64,000 bases of DNA from Clostridium punense (GCF_017874425.1 NZ_JAGGLL010000007.1:85984-149983); one strand, 5' to 3'; shown: positions 51,265 through 60,250, counted from the first letter of the stretch. Notes: generated by a model not told the origin, from the letters alone. Numbers and translations are program-made.

Positions 51265-53415
51265 GTGAGTAATCAGGTTAGTGAAGAAATAAAAAAGCAA
51301 CTAGAGCTTTCTATTGAAGAAGAAAAGTTAGTAGAAACTATTAAAATAATAAATGAAGAAATATTAAAATACATTGAGAATAGAAAAAGCATAAGTGATT
51401 ATATATTAGACTATAGAAAGAAGTTTATTGAAGAATACAGAGATGATGAAGATAAAGTAATTGAGTATTTTGATCATGAAAGATTCGTGAAGGAAGAGGC
51501 TTTCAAGACTATTGATAGAAGATTAAAGGAACTAAACATTTTAAAGGTATCACCTTATTTTGGAAGAGTGGATTTTCGAGAAGAAGATTATGGTGTTGAA
51601 CAAATCTATATTGGGAGATTTGGAGTTACTCCAGAGAATTCATTTGAACCGTTGGTAGTGGATTGGAGAGCACCAATATCTTCAATATTCTATAACGGAG
51701 GAATAGGTGAAGGCTATTATGAAGCTCCAAAAGGTAAAGTAGACGTATCGGTACTTCAAAAAAGGCAGTTTATTATAAAAAAGGGAACCCTAGAGGGTAT
51801 GTTTGATTCTGCTATAGATGTGAAAGATGATATTCTACAAATGGTTCTTAGTAAAAACTCTTCAGATAAATTGAAAGACATTATAATGACCATACAAAAA
51901 GAACAAGACGACATAATAAGACAACCAAGAACCGAAACAGTGGTTGTTGACGGAGTTGCTGGAAGTGGAAAAACAACAATAGCTCTTCATAGAGTGGCAT
52001 ATCTTCTTTATAATTATAGAAAGATTCTTGAGGATAAAGTTCTCATATTGGGGCCCAACAATATTTTTATGGAGTATATATCCACTGTGCTTCCAAGTTT
52101 AGGTGAGAGTGGAGTAATGCAGACAACCTTTAAGGATTTTGTCTTAGATATACTAAGTATTGATGATGTCATATCTTTAAAAGAGGTTATGGAAAAATAT
52201 TTAACTGGTGATAAAAAGTTTGAAGAGGAAATTAGTTATAAAACATCTATAGGATATAAGACCTTCATAGATAATTATATTGAGAAGTTGAATAGTAAAT
52301 ACTTTAGCTATAGAAGCATAGATTACAGAAGTCATGAGATAATATCCGTAGAAGAGATGAAGAAGATGTTTCTTGAAGATTTTTTAATGCTTCCGCTTTT
52401 TAGAAGATGTAAAAAAATTAAAAGAATTATCTTTGCTAGATTAAAGGATATAAGAGATGAGGAATATAGAAAAATTCAAAAGGAGTATGAGGAAGAAAAG
52501 GCCACATATCCAAAAGATGAATTGATTTTTCATATAAATAATTTGGATTTTAACAGAAAGCTTAAAATCAGAGAACTAATTGGTGAAATAATTGGTATTA
52601 AAAAATCTTTAGACTTTTTAAATCCTCCTGAAGTGCTAGATATATATATAGAACTAAATGAGAGGTTTGTATACAAGGAACTGACAGAAATAGATTTAAG
52701 TGCAATATTGTATTTAAAAGTAAAATTAGAAGGTATAAAATCTCATAGAGAAATTAAGCATGTTGTAATAGATGAAGCCCAAGATTATTCTTTAATGCAG
52801 TTTATTGCGTTAAAGGAGTATACTAAAGCAGTGTCAATGACCATAGTAGGGGATAGTAATCAAAGAATACTTCCTATGGAAGATGAAATTTCACCTATGG
52901 TATCTCTTGATAGTGTTCTAAAGGACTTCAATACTAAGGAGTTTAAGCTTTATAAAAGTTACCGTTCTACAAGAGAAATTATGGATTATAGCAATAAATT
53001 TCTTAAAACCCAAGGAATAGTTCCACTTGTGAGAAGTGGTGACGAGGTAATTGAAAAAGAAGTTTTCACTACTGAAGAACTATCAACAATTATAGAGGGT
53101 TATGTAGAAACTATGAATAACAAGGAGTTAGAAAACATAGCAATAGTTACAAGGGATCTAGAAGATGCTTATAGAGTAAGAGATATTATAAAACATAAAG
53201 TAATTGCAAAGGTTATAGATCGAGAAAAGGTAGCACATGGAGAAGGTTTAGTTATTATACCATCATACTTTGCTAAAGGATTAGAATTTGATGGAGTAAT
53301 TATAGTGAGTAATAATAAAGAAGGGCTTAAAGAAGAAGATAAATTAATGTATGTTATGTGTACTAGAGCTCTTCATAATCTTTTTATTATTAAAACCAAA
53401 AATCTTGATATATAA
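51265..53415 (+). CDS. helD: HelD-like UvrD/Rep-family helicase
   Basis: The GTG start follows GAAAGGAAAG. The 716-residue protein has a coiled-coil N-terminus (1-75), the HelD-specific 'VDWRAPISSIFYNGG' segment near 130, Walker A 'GVAGSGKTT' (230-238) in 'VVDGVAGSGKTTIALHRVAYLLYNYRK', a middle insertion, Walker B 'VIDEAQDYS' near 500, 'LYKSYRSTREIMDYSNKF' near 570, 'AKGLEFDGVII' near 673 and 'YVMCTRALHNLFI' near 695. In Firmicutes HelD binds RNA polymerase and helps release it from stalled or post-termination complexes. It may share a transcript with the epimerase gene. Confidence 0.9.
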   Translation: MSNQVSEEIKKQLELSIEEEKLVETIKIINEEILKYIENRKSISDYILDYRKKFIEEYRDDEDKVIEYFDHERFVKEEAFKTIDRRLKELNILKVSPYFGRVDFREEDYGVEQIYIGRFGVTPENSFEPLVVDWRAPISSIFYNGGIGEGYYEAPKGKVDVSVLQKRQFIIKKGTLEGMFDSAIDVKDDILQMVLSKNSSDKLKDIIMTIQKEQDDIIRQPRTETVVVDGVAGSGKTTIALHRVAYLLYNYRKILEDKVLILGPNNIFMEYISTVLPSLGESGVMQTTFKDFVLDILSIDDVISLKEVMEKYLTGDKKFEEEISYKTSIGYKTFIDNYIEKLNSKYFSYRSIDYRSHEIISVEEMKKMFLEDFLMLPLFRRCKKIKRIIFARLKDIRDEEYRKIQKEYEEEKATYPKDELIFHINNLDFNRKLKIRELIGEIIGIKKSLDFLNPPEVLDIYIELNERFVYKELTEIDLSAILYLKVKLEGIKSHREIKHVVIDEAQDYSLMQFIALKEYTKAVSMTIVGDSNQRILPMEDEISPMVSLDSVLKDFNTKEFKLYKSYRSTREIMDYSNKFLKTQGIVPLVRSGDEVIEKEVFTTEELSTIIEGYVETMNNKELENIAIVTRDLEDAYRVRDIIKHKVIAKVIDREKVAHGEGLVIIPSYFAKGLEFDGVIIVSNNKEGLKEEDKLMYVMCTRALHNLFIIKTKNLDI

Positions 53416-53758
53416 AATACAATAAAGATACTGCATGAATATATGTAATTCCATTTATTATTCCTTTTAATATAAGTTGCTTAAAATTATCTTATAGGAT
53501 AGAAGTAAATATTGCAACTTGTATATAGAGAGATATCTAAGCGTTGTAAATACTATATTTAATTTGAATTAATACTAATAGAGTTGTTGCATTAGGCACT
53601 AAAGCTCTAAATAAATATGAAGGCCAGGTATAATAGATAATTAATTCTATTATATCTGGCCTCCTTGTTTTAAATTAGTAAATGTTCATTTTACCATAGC
53701 TCATTTTTACTAGATATTTATGAAGAGAATTATGATTAAGGCTTAACTAAAGGTTAAA
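53416..53758. other. Intergenic region with bidirectional terminator
   Basis: These 343 bp contain the 53621-53662 terminator between converging genes and AT-rich DNA; no gene was seen. Confidence 0.6.
53621..53670. terminator. Bidirectional terminator between helD and the double P-loop gene
   Basis: A 17-bp stem pairs 53621-53637 with 53646-53662 (one G-U pair), with an 8-nt loop, followed by CCTTGTTTT on + and T-rich DNA on the minus strand. Confidence 0.8.
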
Positions 53759-54859
53759 TTACTTTCCTTTAAGATACTCTTCTTCATATTTTAGTAATCT
53801 TTGAATAATTTCATCTGAAACTTGGTTTACTCTATCAAAATTCATGTTTGGGATGTAGCCAGTTTCAAGGGCATCATGAAGACTTTTAGCGCCTTTTATA
53901 CAAGTAAGTCCTTTATTTAAAAGCATATAGAAGGTTTCTTTTACATCTTGAATTTCGGATTTGTTTTTCTCAAGAGTATTTTGGTTTAGCAAGGTATTCA
54001 TATCATAAGTTTTACCACTAAAATCAATGTTATTGATTTCATTAGAGGTAACAATAGCTACTCCCAAATCAGGTATTAATACATGCTCAATTCTATCAGG
54101 AGTAAGAGGAGTATGGAATACTTCTACATAGAAGCCGCGTCTTACAGCTTCTTCATAAATGTATTGAAGTACAGAAGTTTTTCCTGTACCAGGTCCTCCT
54201 TTTAGAACATATACTTTTTCAAAGCCTTCTATTAGATTTTCAATATAGGTTACAATACCATTAGGAGTGAAGGCTGTAGCGAATAAGTGACGGTCAAATC
54301 CAAGTTTACTTACATTATTAGGTAAGATCTCATTTTTAAGTTCCTCTTTTAATAAACTTAATTTATTAAAATTTAAAGCTTCATTGTTAAAGGTGTACCA
54401 GTCTTCATAGATATCTTTAGCAGCACCAAAAAATCTATAGGCTCTTCTGAAAATTTTTCCTACTTTCTTGTTAGTATCCATGATAAAAGGCTTAAACACC
54501 TTAAAACCTTCCTCATTCCAGCATTGACCCATATTAAGAATTTCATCTACTGCTCCAGGATTCATTGGATCTACTACATGGGGAGAGGTACCATCAAGAA
54601 GGGCAATGTTTAGCCCTTTAATAACAACACCATCAAGGGAATTATTATCAGAAGAACAATGATGATGTTCAACCTCATAGCCTTTTTCTAAGAAGATTTT
54701 AGCTACTTTTTTCATTAGTGAAGATTTACCAGTACCAGGTCCACCTTTAATGCAAATTATACGCCTTGCCTCATCTTGAGATAGAATATACCTGTAAAAA
54801 GAATAAAAGCCTTTAGAAGTATTACCACCGGGGAAAAAATGTCTTTGTTTACCTGACAT
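53759..54859 (-). CDS. ATPase with two P-loop modules (PRK06851-like), function unknown
   Basis: The 366-residue soluble protein carries two Walker A motifs, 'GGPGTGKSS' (39-47) and 'GGPGTGKTS' (221-229), each followed by a similar strand: 'YEVEHHHCSSDNNSLDGVVIKGLNIALLDGTSPHV' in the first half and 'FYVEVFHTPLTPDRIEHVLIPDLGVAIV' in the second. The gene therefore looks like an internal duplication of one P-loop domain. I recall such proteins as the unstudied PRK06851 family of clostridia. Its GGAG ribosome site lies in a stable hairpin (54867-54910). The CDF transporter gene lies upstream on the same strand. Confidence 0.75.
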   Translation of the reverse strand: MSGKQRHFFPGGNTSKGFYSFYRYILSQDEARRIICIKGGPGTGKSSLMKKVAKIFLEKGYEVEHHHCSSDNNSLDGVVIKGLNIALLDGTSPHVVDPMNPGAVDEILNMGQCWNEEGFKVFKPFIMDTNKKVGKIFRRAYRFFGAAKDIYEDWYTFNNEALNFNKLSLLKEELKNEILPNNVSKLGFDRHLFATAFTPNGIVTYIENLIEGFEKVYVLKGGPGTGKTSVLQYIYEEAVRRGFYVEVFHTPLTPDRIEHVLIPDLGVAIVTSNEINNIDFSGKTYDMNTLLNQNTLEKNKSEIQDVKETFYMLLNKGLTCIKGAKSLHDALETGYIPNMNFDRVNQVSDEIIQRLLKYEEEYLKGK

Positions 54860-54866
54860 AAAAAAT

Positions 54867-54910
54867 CACACTCCATACTTTCATAGTAATATATACTATT
54901 CTGGAGTGTG
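54867..54910 (-). promoter_or_regulatory. Leader hairpin sequestering the ribosome binding site
   Basis: On the minus strand CACACTCCA (54910-54902) pairs with TGGAGTGTG (54875-54867), with an inner ATAGTA/TACTAT stem. The 3' arm contains the GGAG ribosome site of the double P-loop gene and is followed by ATTTTTT, then ATG at 54859. The structure could act as terminator of upstream transcription and as translational block. Confidence 0.65.
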
Positions 54911-54995
54911 TTAATGTGTTATTTAGAACCTGCTACTTTACAGGTTAAGTTTGTGTTAAATATTGTATATGTAGACTAGTGTTATAATGAAAGGT

Positions 54996-56180
54996 CTACA
55001 CACCTAAATAATCCTTATCTACAGTTATTATGGCATTGTGATTTGGGTACTTTTTCTTTAATTCAATGTTGATAAGGTTTTGTATTTTTAACTCTTCTTC
55101 TACTGTGAGTTTGTTGTCAGCATCCACAACCACGTCAAAGATCAAATTTTTACTATCTCCCTCACCAACTACCCTAAAATCGTGAAAAGATTTTACAACT
55201 GGTACGGATTTTAGTGCCTCAGTTAACTCCTCTTTAGCAGCTAAGATTTCCTTGTCATCAGTAGTGATAGGGTCCATATGTATAACTAAATAAATATCAA
55301 GCTCAGCAGATATTTCCTTTTCAGCTCTATCTATTATTTCATGAATTTTAACTACAGAGATATTTAAGGGTACTTCAGCATGAATTGAAGCTATAATTCT
55401 TCCGGGACCGTAATTGTGTACTAATAAGTCATGAGTACCATCAATATAATCGTAACTTAGAAGCATAGTTTGGATACTATCTACAAGATCCTTATCAGGT
55501 GCAGAGCCTAAAAGAGGGTTTAATGTATCTTTTATTAAGTTATAGCCTGCATAAAGTATTACTGCAGAGACTGCCATACCAATATATCCATCAATAGGAA
55601 GTGTGGTAAATTTTGAAATTAGTAGTGATAAGGCAACCGTTGAAGAGGATATTACATCACTTAAGGCATCTACTCCAGATGCTCGTAGGGCAGAAGAATT
55701 AATTTTACCACCTATACTTTTATAAAATCTACTAAGCCAAACTTTAAGCAAAATAGAAATTAAAAGCAACGAAAATGGAACAAGCGAAAACTCAACAGGT
55801 GTAGGATTCTTGATTCTATCAAAAGAGCTTTTTATAAACTCAAAACCAACTAAAAGAACTAAGGAGGCTACTATTAAACCTGAAATATATTCAATTCTGC
55901 CATGTCCAAAAGGATGTTCTTTATCAGCTGGTTTAGCTGAGAGTTTAAAGCCGAAAATAGTAACCAGTGAAGAACCTACGTCTGAAAGGTTATTAAAGGC
56001 ATCCGCTGTTACTGCTATACTATTTACTATAACTCCTACTGTGAACTTAACTCCGAATAAAATTAAGTTGGCTAGGATACCAATAACGCCCCCTAAGTAT
56101 CCATACTTTTCTCTTACTTTTTTATTCTTCACATCAGAATAATTCTTCACAAATTTTTTTATTAAGAAATTAGAAATCAT
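54996..56180 (-). CDS. Cation diffusion facilitator (CDF) transporter
   Basis: The 394-residue protein has six transmembrane helices (residues about 28-225) and metal-site motifs of CDF exporters: 'VTADAFNNLSD' in TM2 (Asp and Asn/Asp positions) and 'EHPFGHGRIEYISG' leading into TM3, with 'ASGVDALSDVISS' in TM5 supplying His/Asp-equivalent Asp residues. The C-terminal cytoplasmic domain is longer than usual (about 165 residues, a dimerisation ferredoxin fold plus an extra strand-helix unit). Likely exports Mn, Zn or Fe; the Asp-rich TM5 site without His leans to Mn or Fe. A GAGGTG site precedes the ATG. Confidence 0.9.
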   Translation of the reverse strand: MISNFLIKKFVKNYSDVKNKKVREKYGYLGGVIGILANLILFGVKFTVGVIVNSIAVTADAFNNLSDVGSSLVTIFGFKLSAKPADKEHPFGHGRIEYISGLIVASLVLLVGFEFIKSSFDRIKNPTPVEFSLVPFSLLLISILLKVWLSRFYKSIGGKINSSALRASGVDALSDVISSSTVALSLLISKFTTLPIDGYIGMAVSAVILYAGYNLIKDTLNPLLGSAPDKDLVDSIQTMLLSYDYIDGTHDLLVHNYGPGRIIASIHAEVPLNISVVKIHEIIDRAEKEISAELDIYLVIHMDPITTDDKEILAAKEELTEALKSVPVVKSFHDFRVVGEGDSKNLIFDVVVDADNKLTVEEELKIQNLINIELKKKYPNHNAIITVDKDYLGV

Positions 56181-56465
56181 TTTTACACCTCATTAAAACC
56201 TATTTAATTATTTCCTATATTTACTATATACATAGCACTTATTATATCATAAGTCATAACTTATGTGTTTATACTTTATATTTACTTATTATGGATTACT
56301 TTGCTCAATTTAATTCCCATAATAATTCATATAAAACCATTTAAAACTATGTTAGAACAATTTTTATATAAAAAAGTTTCTATTTATTTTAAATATTTGT
56401 AGAAATGGAAAGTAGATGTTTGATATACTACTTTATAGAAGTTCAATTTTAGGGAGGTATATTAA

Positions 56466-57767
56466 ATGACAAAAGAATTACAATTCGCTCAAGAGCTTAT
56501 AGATTTTCTATACGATAGCCCTACAGCATTTCATGCTGTTGAAAATCTTAGAAAAGAATTATCAAATACAGGATTTGAAGAATTAAAAGAAGAGGATAAA
56601 TGGAATCTGAAAAAGGGTGGAAGGTATTTCACTACTAAAAACAACTCAGCGTTAGTTGCTTTCGTAGTAGGAAATGGAGAAATTGAAAACCATGGTTTCA
56701 AAATAGTAGGTGCTCATACAGATTCACCAACTTTTAGAATTAAACCTGCTTGTGAAATGGTAGTTGAAGGTACTTATGTAAGATTAAATACAGAAGTATA
56801 CGGTGGACCAATATTAAATACATGGTTAGATAGACCACTTTCAGTAGCAGGTAGAGTAGTTATAAAAGGAGAAAACATACTATATCCTAAAAATGTTTTA
56901 GTTAACATTAAAAAGCCAATTCTTATAATACCAAATTTAGCAATACACATGAATAGAGAAGTTAATAAAGGTGTAGAGTTAAATGCTCAAAGGGATACTT
57001 TGCCACTACTTTCATTGGTTAATGAAGAATTAGAAAAAGGAAATTACTTACTTAATGCTATTGCAAAAGAATTAGGAGTAGATGCTAAAGAAATTATTGA
57101 CTTTGATTTATTCTTATATGAATTTGAAAAAGGAAGTATCATTGGATTAAATGATGAGTTTATTTCTGCAGGTAGATTAGATGACCTTCAAATGGTTCAT
57201 GCAGGTATTGCGGCTTTAAAAGACGCTCCTGTAACAGAAGGAACTAATGTAATGGTTTGCTTTGACAATGAAGAAATAGGAAGTTCTACAAAGCAAGGGG
57301 CAGACTCTGAAATGCTTGCTAATATTCTAGAAAGAATAGCATTAGCTTTTGGTAAGGAAAGAGAAGATTTCTTTAGAGCTCTTTCAAGATCTTTCCTAAT
57401 TTCAGGAGACAATGCGCATGCAGTTCATCCTAACAATCCTGATAAACATGACCCAACTAATAGACCAGTTATTAATAAGGGACCAGTTATTAAAATTAAT
57501 GCTAACTTTGCTTATACTACTGATAGTGATTCCTCAGCAGTGTACGAGGAACTTTGCAAGGCTGCACAAGTGCCATATCAAAAATTTGTAAACCGTTCTG
57601 ATGTAAGAGGGGGTTCAACTATAGGACCAATATCTTCAACTCATTTGAACATTCGTTCAATAGATATTGGAAACCCAACTTTAGCTATGCACTCAATAAG
57701 AGAATTAGCAGGAGTTATGGATCATACTTACGTTATGAAATCTTATTTAGAATTTTATAAGCTGTAG
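56466..57767 (+). CDS. M18-family aminopeptidase
   Basis: This 433-residue cytosolic metallopeptidase has the M18 metal ligands and catalytic residues: 'IVGAHTDSPTFRIKP' near residue 80 (His, catalytic Asp), 'SAGRLDDLQM' near 235 (bridging Asp), 'CFDNEEIGSSTKQGADS' near 265 (general-base Glu and metal Glu), 'SGDNAHAVHPNNPDKHDP' near 315, and the C-terminal 'LAMHSIRELAGVMDH' with the last His. It trims N-terminal residues, often acidic or neutral, from peptides. A GGGAGG site precedes the ATG. It adds to the peptide-catabolism theme of the right half. Confidence 0.94.
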   Translation: MTKELQFAQELIDFLYDSPTAFHAVENLRKELSNTGFEELKEEDKWNLKKGGRYFTTKNNSALVAFVVGNGEIENHGFKIVGAHTDSPTFRIKPACEMVVEGTYVRLNTEVYGGPILNTWLDRPLSVAGRVVIKGENILYPKNVLVNIKKPILIIPNLAIHMNREVNKGVELNAQRDTLPLLSLVNEELEKGNYLLNAIAKELGVDAKEIIDFDLFLYEFEKGSIIGLNDEFISAGRLDDLQMVHAGIAALKDAPVTEGTNVMVCFDNEEIGSSTKQGADSEMLANILERIALAFGKEREDFFRALSRSFLISGDNAHAVHPNNPDKHDPTNRPVINKGPVIKINANFAYTTDSDSSAVYEELCKAAQVPYQKFVNRSDVRGGSTIGPISSTHLNIRSIDIGNPTLAMHSIRELAGVMDHTYVMKSYLEFYKL

Positions 57768-57885
57768 ATTTTATTATAGCCTATTAAAACTGAGAATTGA
57801 TTAGTGTTTTAAGCTAAATTCAATTTATGAGATTTTAAAGAAGTTAATAGATAATAAAGTTAAAATAGATTAAAAGTTATATATA

Positions 57886-57937
57886 AAAACTGAGAAAAGA
57901 TTTTAGTTTATAAGCTAAAGTCTTTTTTCTCAGTTTG
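57886..57937. terminator. Bidirectional terminator after the aminopeptidase gene
   Basis: AAACTGAGAAAAGA pairs with TCTTTTTTCTCAGTTT, with an inner TTTAG/CTAAA stem. It separates the converging M18 gene and the secreted unknown gene. A degenerate second copy lies at about 57786-57830. Confidence 0.75.
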
Positions 57938-57945
57938 GAATTTTG

Positions 57946-58476
57946 CTAAACTAGCTTTGAAACAACATTAGAAAAACCAGCAGTAGGAAATACAAGCTTA
58001 GTTATTTTAGTAATTTTATAGTTACCATTAATATTGGATAGGTTAACCTCGCCATTAACTGTGTAGACTTCTCTTGTACTTTTATGCCTATAAAATAGTT
58101 CTACAGTAGCCTCATAAGTATAGGTGGTGGCAGATATGTTTTTATTGCCTGGTTTTATCTTGATATAATATACTGAACTATGGAACCCATTATAATAAGA
58201 TGTTGTAATGTAGTCATAATAAAGTTTTTTATCGCTAAAATCTTGAAAGGTTTTTTCTGTCATATAATCTCTAAGCCTAACAGTAAACTTATCCCAAGGG
58301 TACATGAAATTATAAAAATTTAAGTTTTGTAATTTATCATTATTAAAAGAATATAGTTCAGTCAAGAAAGCCTTCAAAAACACCTTATCTGGAGTTGGTT
58401 TCATGGTTGAACCATAGGCCCCTAACGTAAAGAAAAGTACAAATAGATAAATAGTTATAGTTTTAAGTTTTCTCAT
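57946..58476 (-). CDS. Secreted protein of unknown function
   Basis: I do not recognise this 176-residue protein. It has a cleavable signal peptide (residues 1-23, ending 'LGAYGS'), then an alpha+beta domain rich in Tyr, Phe and Lys: 'YNFMYPWDKFTVRLRDYMTEKTFQDFSDKKLYYDYITTSYY', followed by alternating strands ('YYIKIKPGNKNISATTYTYEATVELFYRHKS', 'YTVNGEVNLSNINGNYKITKITKL'). A helix followed by a curved sheet suggests an NTF2-like or cystatin-like fold. There is no lipobox. It stands alone on its strand. Confidence 0.6.
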   Translation of the reverse strand: MRKLKTITIYLFVLFFTLGAYGSTMKPTPDKVFLKAFLTELYSFNNDKLQNLNFYNFMYPWDKFTVRLRDYMTEKTFQDFSDKKLYYDYITTSYYNGFHSSVYYIKIKPGNKNISATTYTYEATVELFYRHKSTREVYTVNGEVNLSNINGNYKITKITKLVFPTAGFSNVVSKLV

Positions 58477-58837
58477 ACTAACATCCCCAATTCAAAATAG
58501 TAAATAAAATACAATTATTATTATGAAACTAAATTTTATCTTGGAATAAGTGAAAATATGATTGAAATTTAATGAAAATTATAAAAATTACCATAACTTA
58601 TATGTTAATTATAACCATAAATTAGTTAAAATAGTATAGATGTGTGAAAAATAATTCATAAATTATTTACAAAAAATGGAGACTCAATATACACTGAGTC
58701 CCCAAGATTTACATAATTTAAAATATATAAAATAGAAAAAATGTTTTTTGAAAAGTATTGTGCTTAAATAAACTGCAGAGATTTAAACTTTAAAGTATAT
58801 ACAAATTTCTTAGGTGTTAATCCAGTAAAAAAGTTAA
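58477..58837. other. Intergenic region with minus-strand terminator
   Basis: These 361 bp hold the terminator at 58671-58703 and otherwise AT-rich DNA; no gene was seen. Confidence 0.55.
58671..58703 (-). terminator. Terminator of the small hydrophilic protein gene
   Basis: On the minus strand GGGGACTCA pairs with TGAGTCTCC (58678-58703), followed by ATTTTTTG. Confidence 0.75.
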
Positions 58838-59101
58838 CTAGTTATTTATATCCCTAGGATTCTTAGGAGTCTGTGGGAGTTCACTGGAGAAGCCTAAAAG
58901 ATCTTCACCATTATTATAAGTGTAATCAAATTCCATATAGGATATATTATTAGCAACAATAGGATCGCGGACATTATCAGGTAGGTTAGTATAATCCTTT
59001 AAGGAGTAAGCTTTAACTTCCTTAGGTTCAACTTCTAGATAATCTCTCTTATTTGGTCCATAAGCTTTTGGCTTTTGATTTGTTTTATTTTTATTGTCCA
59101 T
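58838..59101 (-). CDS. Small hydrophilic protein of unknown function (87 aa)
   Basis: A strong AAGGAGGAG site 6-7 bases before the ATG and a clean terminator downstream support a real, well-translated gene. The product is 87 residues, with no Cys, His or Trp, rich in Asn, Asp, Lys, Pro and Tyr, and has no signal peptide or membrane segment. The N-terminal 30 residues are basic and probably disordered. The middle has 'SYMEFDYTYNNGEDLLGFSSELP'. I recognise no family. A sporulation-associated or stress-related structural protein is possible but is a guess. Confidence 0.65.
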   Translation of the reverse strand: MDNKNKTNQKPKAYGPNKRDYLEVEPKEVKAYSLKDYTNLPDNVRDPIVANNISYMEFDYTYNNGEDLLGFSSELPQTPKNPRDINN

Positions 59102-59308
59102 AAGTTCTCCTCCTTTATTACAAACAAAAATCTAAGAAAAGATATTCTTCTACATATTTTGTGTAGAATGAGCAAATAAATACTTATGTAGATTAATTAA
59201 TCTTTAATTAATAAAAAATTTATATATGCATAAGCTAATATATATGTGTAATAGTTACTAAAATATGGTATTATATTAATGACAATAAAAGTTTGGAGGT
59301 ATAATTTA

Positions 59309-59683
59309 ATGAGTGAATTAAGACAAGTTTACAAATGTGAAGTATGCGGACATATGGTAGAAGTTGTTCATGAAGCAGCGGGGACTTTAGTATGTTGTGG
59401 AAAGCCAATGACTCTTAAAAAGGAAAACACTCAAGAGGCTGCTGTAGAAAAACACGTACCAGTAGTTGAAAAAATTGAAGGTGGCTATAGAGTTACTGTA
59501 GGTTCTGTGTTACATCCAATGACTGTGGAACATCATATTGAGTGGATTGAAGTTCACACAAAAGATAGAGTTTATAGAAAATACTTATCAATAGATGAAC
59601 AGCCAGTGGCAGAATTCCAAATCAATGAAGATATAATTTATGCAAGAGAATATTGTAATTTACATGGTCTTTGGAGATCATAG
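59309..59683 (+). CDS. dfx: Desulfoferrodoxin (2Fe superoxide reductase)
   Basis: ATG at 59309, 9 bases after GGAGG, is chosen over the longer frame. The 124-residue protein contains both iron centres. The desulforedoxin-like centre I has Cys10, Cys13, Cys29 and Cys30; the catalytic centre II has His49, His69, His75, Cys116 and His119, with the conserved Glu47-Lys48 pair. It reduces superoxide to peroxide using electrons from rubredoxin, protecting an anaerobe from oxygen. It is monocistronic, upstream of the T-box leader. Confidence 0.96.
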   Translation: MSELRQVYKCEVCGHMVEVVHEAAGTLVCCGKPMTLKKENTQEAAVEKHVPVVEKIEGGYRVTVGSVLHPMTVEHHIEWIEVHTKDRVYRKYLSIDEQPVAEFQINEDIIYAREYCNLHGLWRS

Positions 59684-59751
59684 AATTTAAAGATATGTTG
59701 TAACTTCTACTGTTTTTATTAGTGAAAAGGATTTGTTATTTTTATAAACTC

Positions 59752-59780
59752 TTGACACTGATATAAAATAGTAGCATAAT
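59752..59780 (+). promoter_or_regulatory. SigmaA promoter of the trpS T-box transcript
   Basis: Consensus TTGACA (59752-59757), 17-bp spacer, CATAAT (59775-59780). Confidence 0.85.
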
Positions 59781-59821
59781 ATATAATAAGTTTGAGTTAA
59801 TAAAAATTAAATTATTAAATC

Positions 59822-60080
59822 ATTGAAGCGAAGTAAGTAGGCTTAAAAACAAATTTTCAGAGAGTGGTAGAGGGTGGAATTACCATAGTTATGCTTAAGC
59901 TGAATGGGTCGTGGAGAGGAAGGATGAATTAAAGTAGTCTTTCACGTGTTTCTCACGTTATAGAGATAGGATATAATCGTATCTGAAAGAGAAAACTATA
60001 CATTATAGTTTTAAAATTAGGTGGTACCGCGTACTTTACGCCCTATGGATTTACAATATCCATAGGGCTTTTTAATTTTC
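59822..60080 (+). promoter_or_regulatory. T-box leader (tRNA-Trp-sensing) upstream of trpS
   Basis: The leader begins with a GAAGCGAAGTAAGTAGG-type stem I base. The conserved T-box segment, AGGTGGTACCGCG at 60019-60031, carries the tRNA-acceptor-pairing bulge. A terminator follows: GCCCTATGGAT (60040-60050) pairs with ATCCATAGGGC (60058-60068), then TTTTTAATTTT. Uncharged tRNA-Trp should stabilise the antiterminator and switch on trpS. The specifier must be UGG; the TGG at 59905-59907 (in GAATGGGTC) is the best candidate by position, although other TGG triplets are present. About 170 bp of AT-rich DNA without a further element follow before trpS. Confidence 0.92.
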
Positions 60081-60250
60081 AACTACTTTCCTAAGTTATA
60101 ACATATAAATTTAGCTAAAATAATAAGGGAAACAATTTAAAAGACTATAAAAAATAAAATTTTATATTATAAAATTTAGTATTTAAGTACAACTTAAAAA
60201 ATAAAAATATTATTTTTTGAGTTGTAAGCAAAAAAAAGGGAGTGTTTAAG

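Noticed and set aside
31804..53610. Shared ATTAGGCACTAAAG with nearby GTTGTTG at 31787-31818 and 53584-53604
   Set aside because: A 14-bp match is expected by chance in a 64-kb AT-rich window and flanks differ; not enough for a mobile-element remnant.
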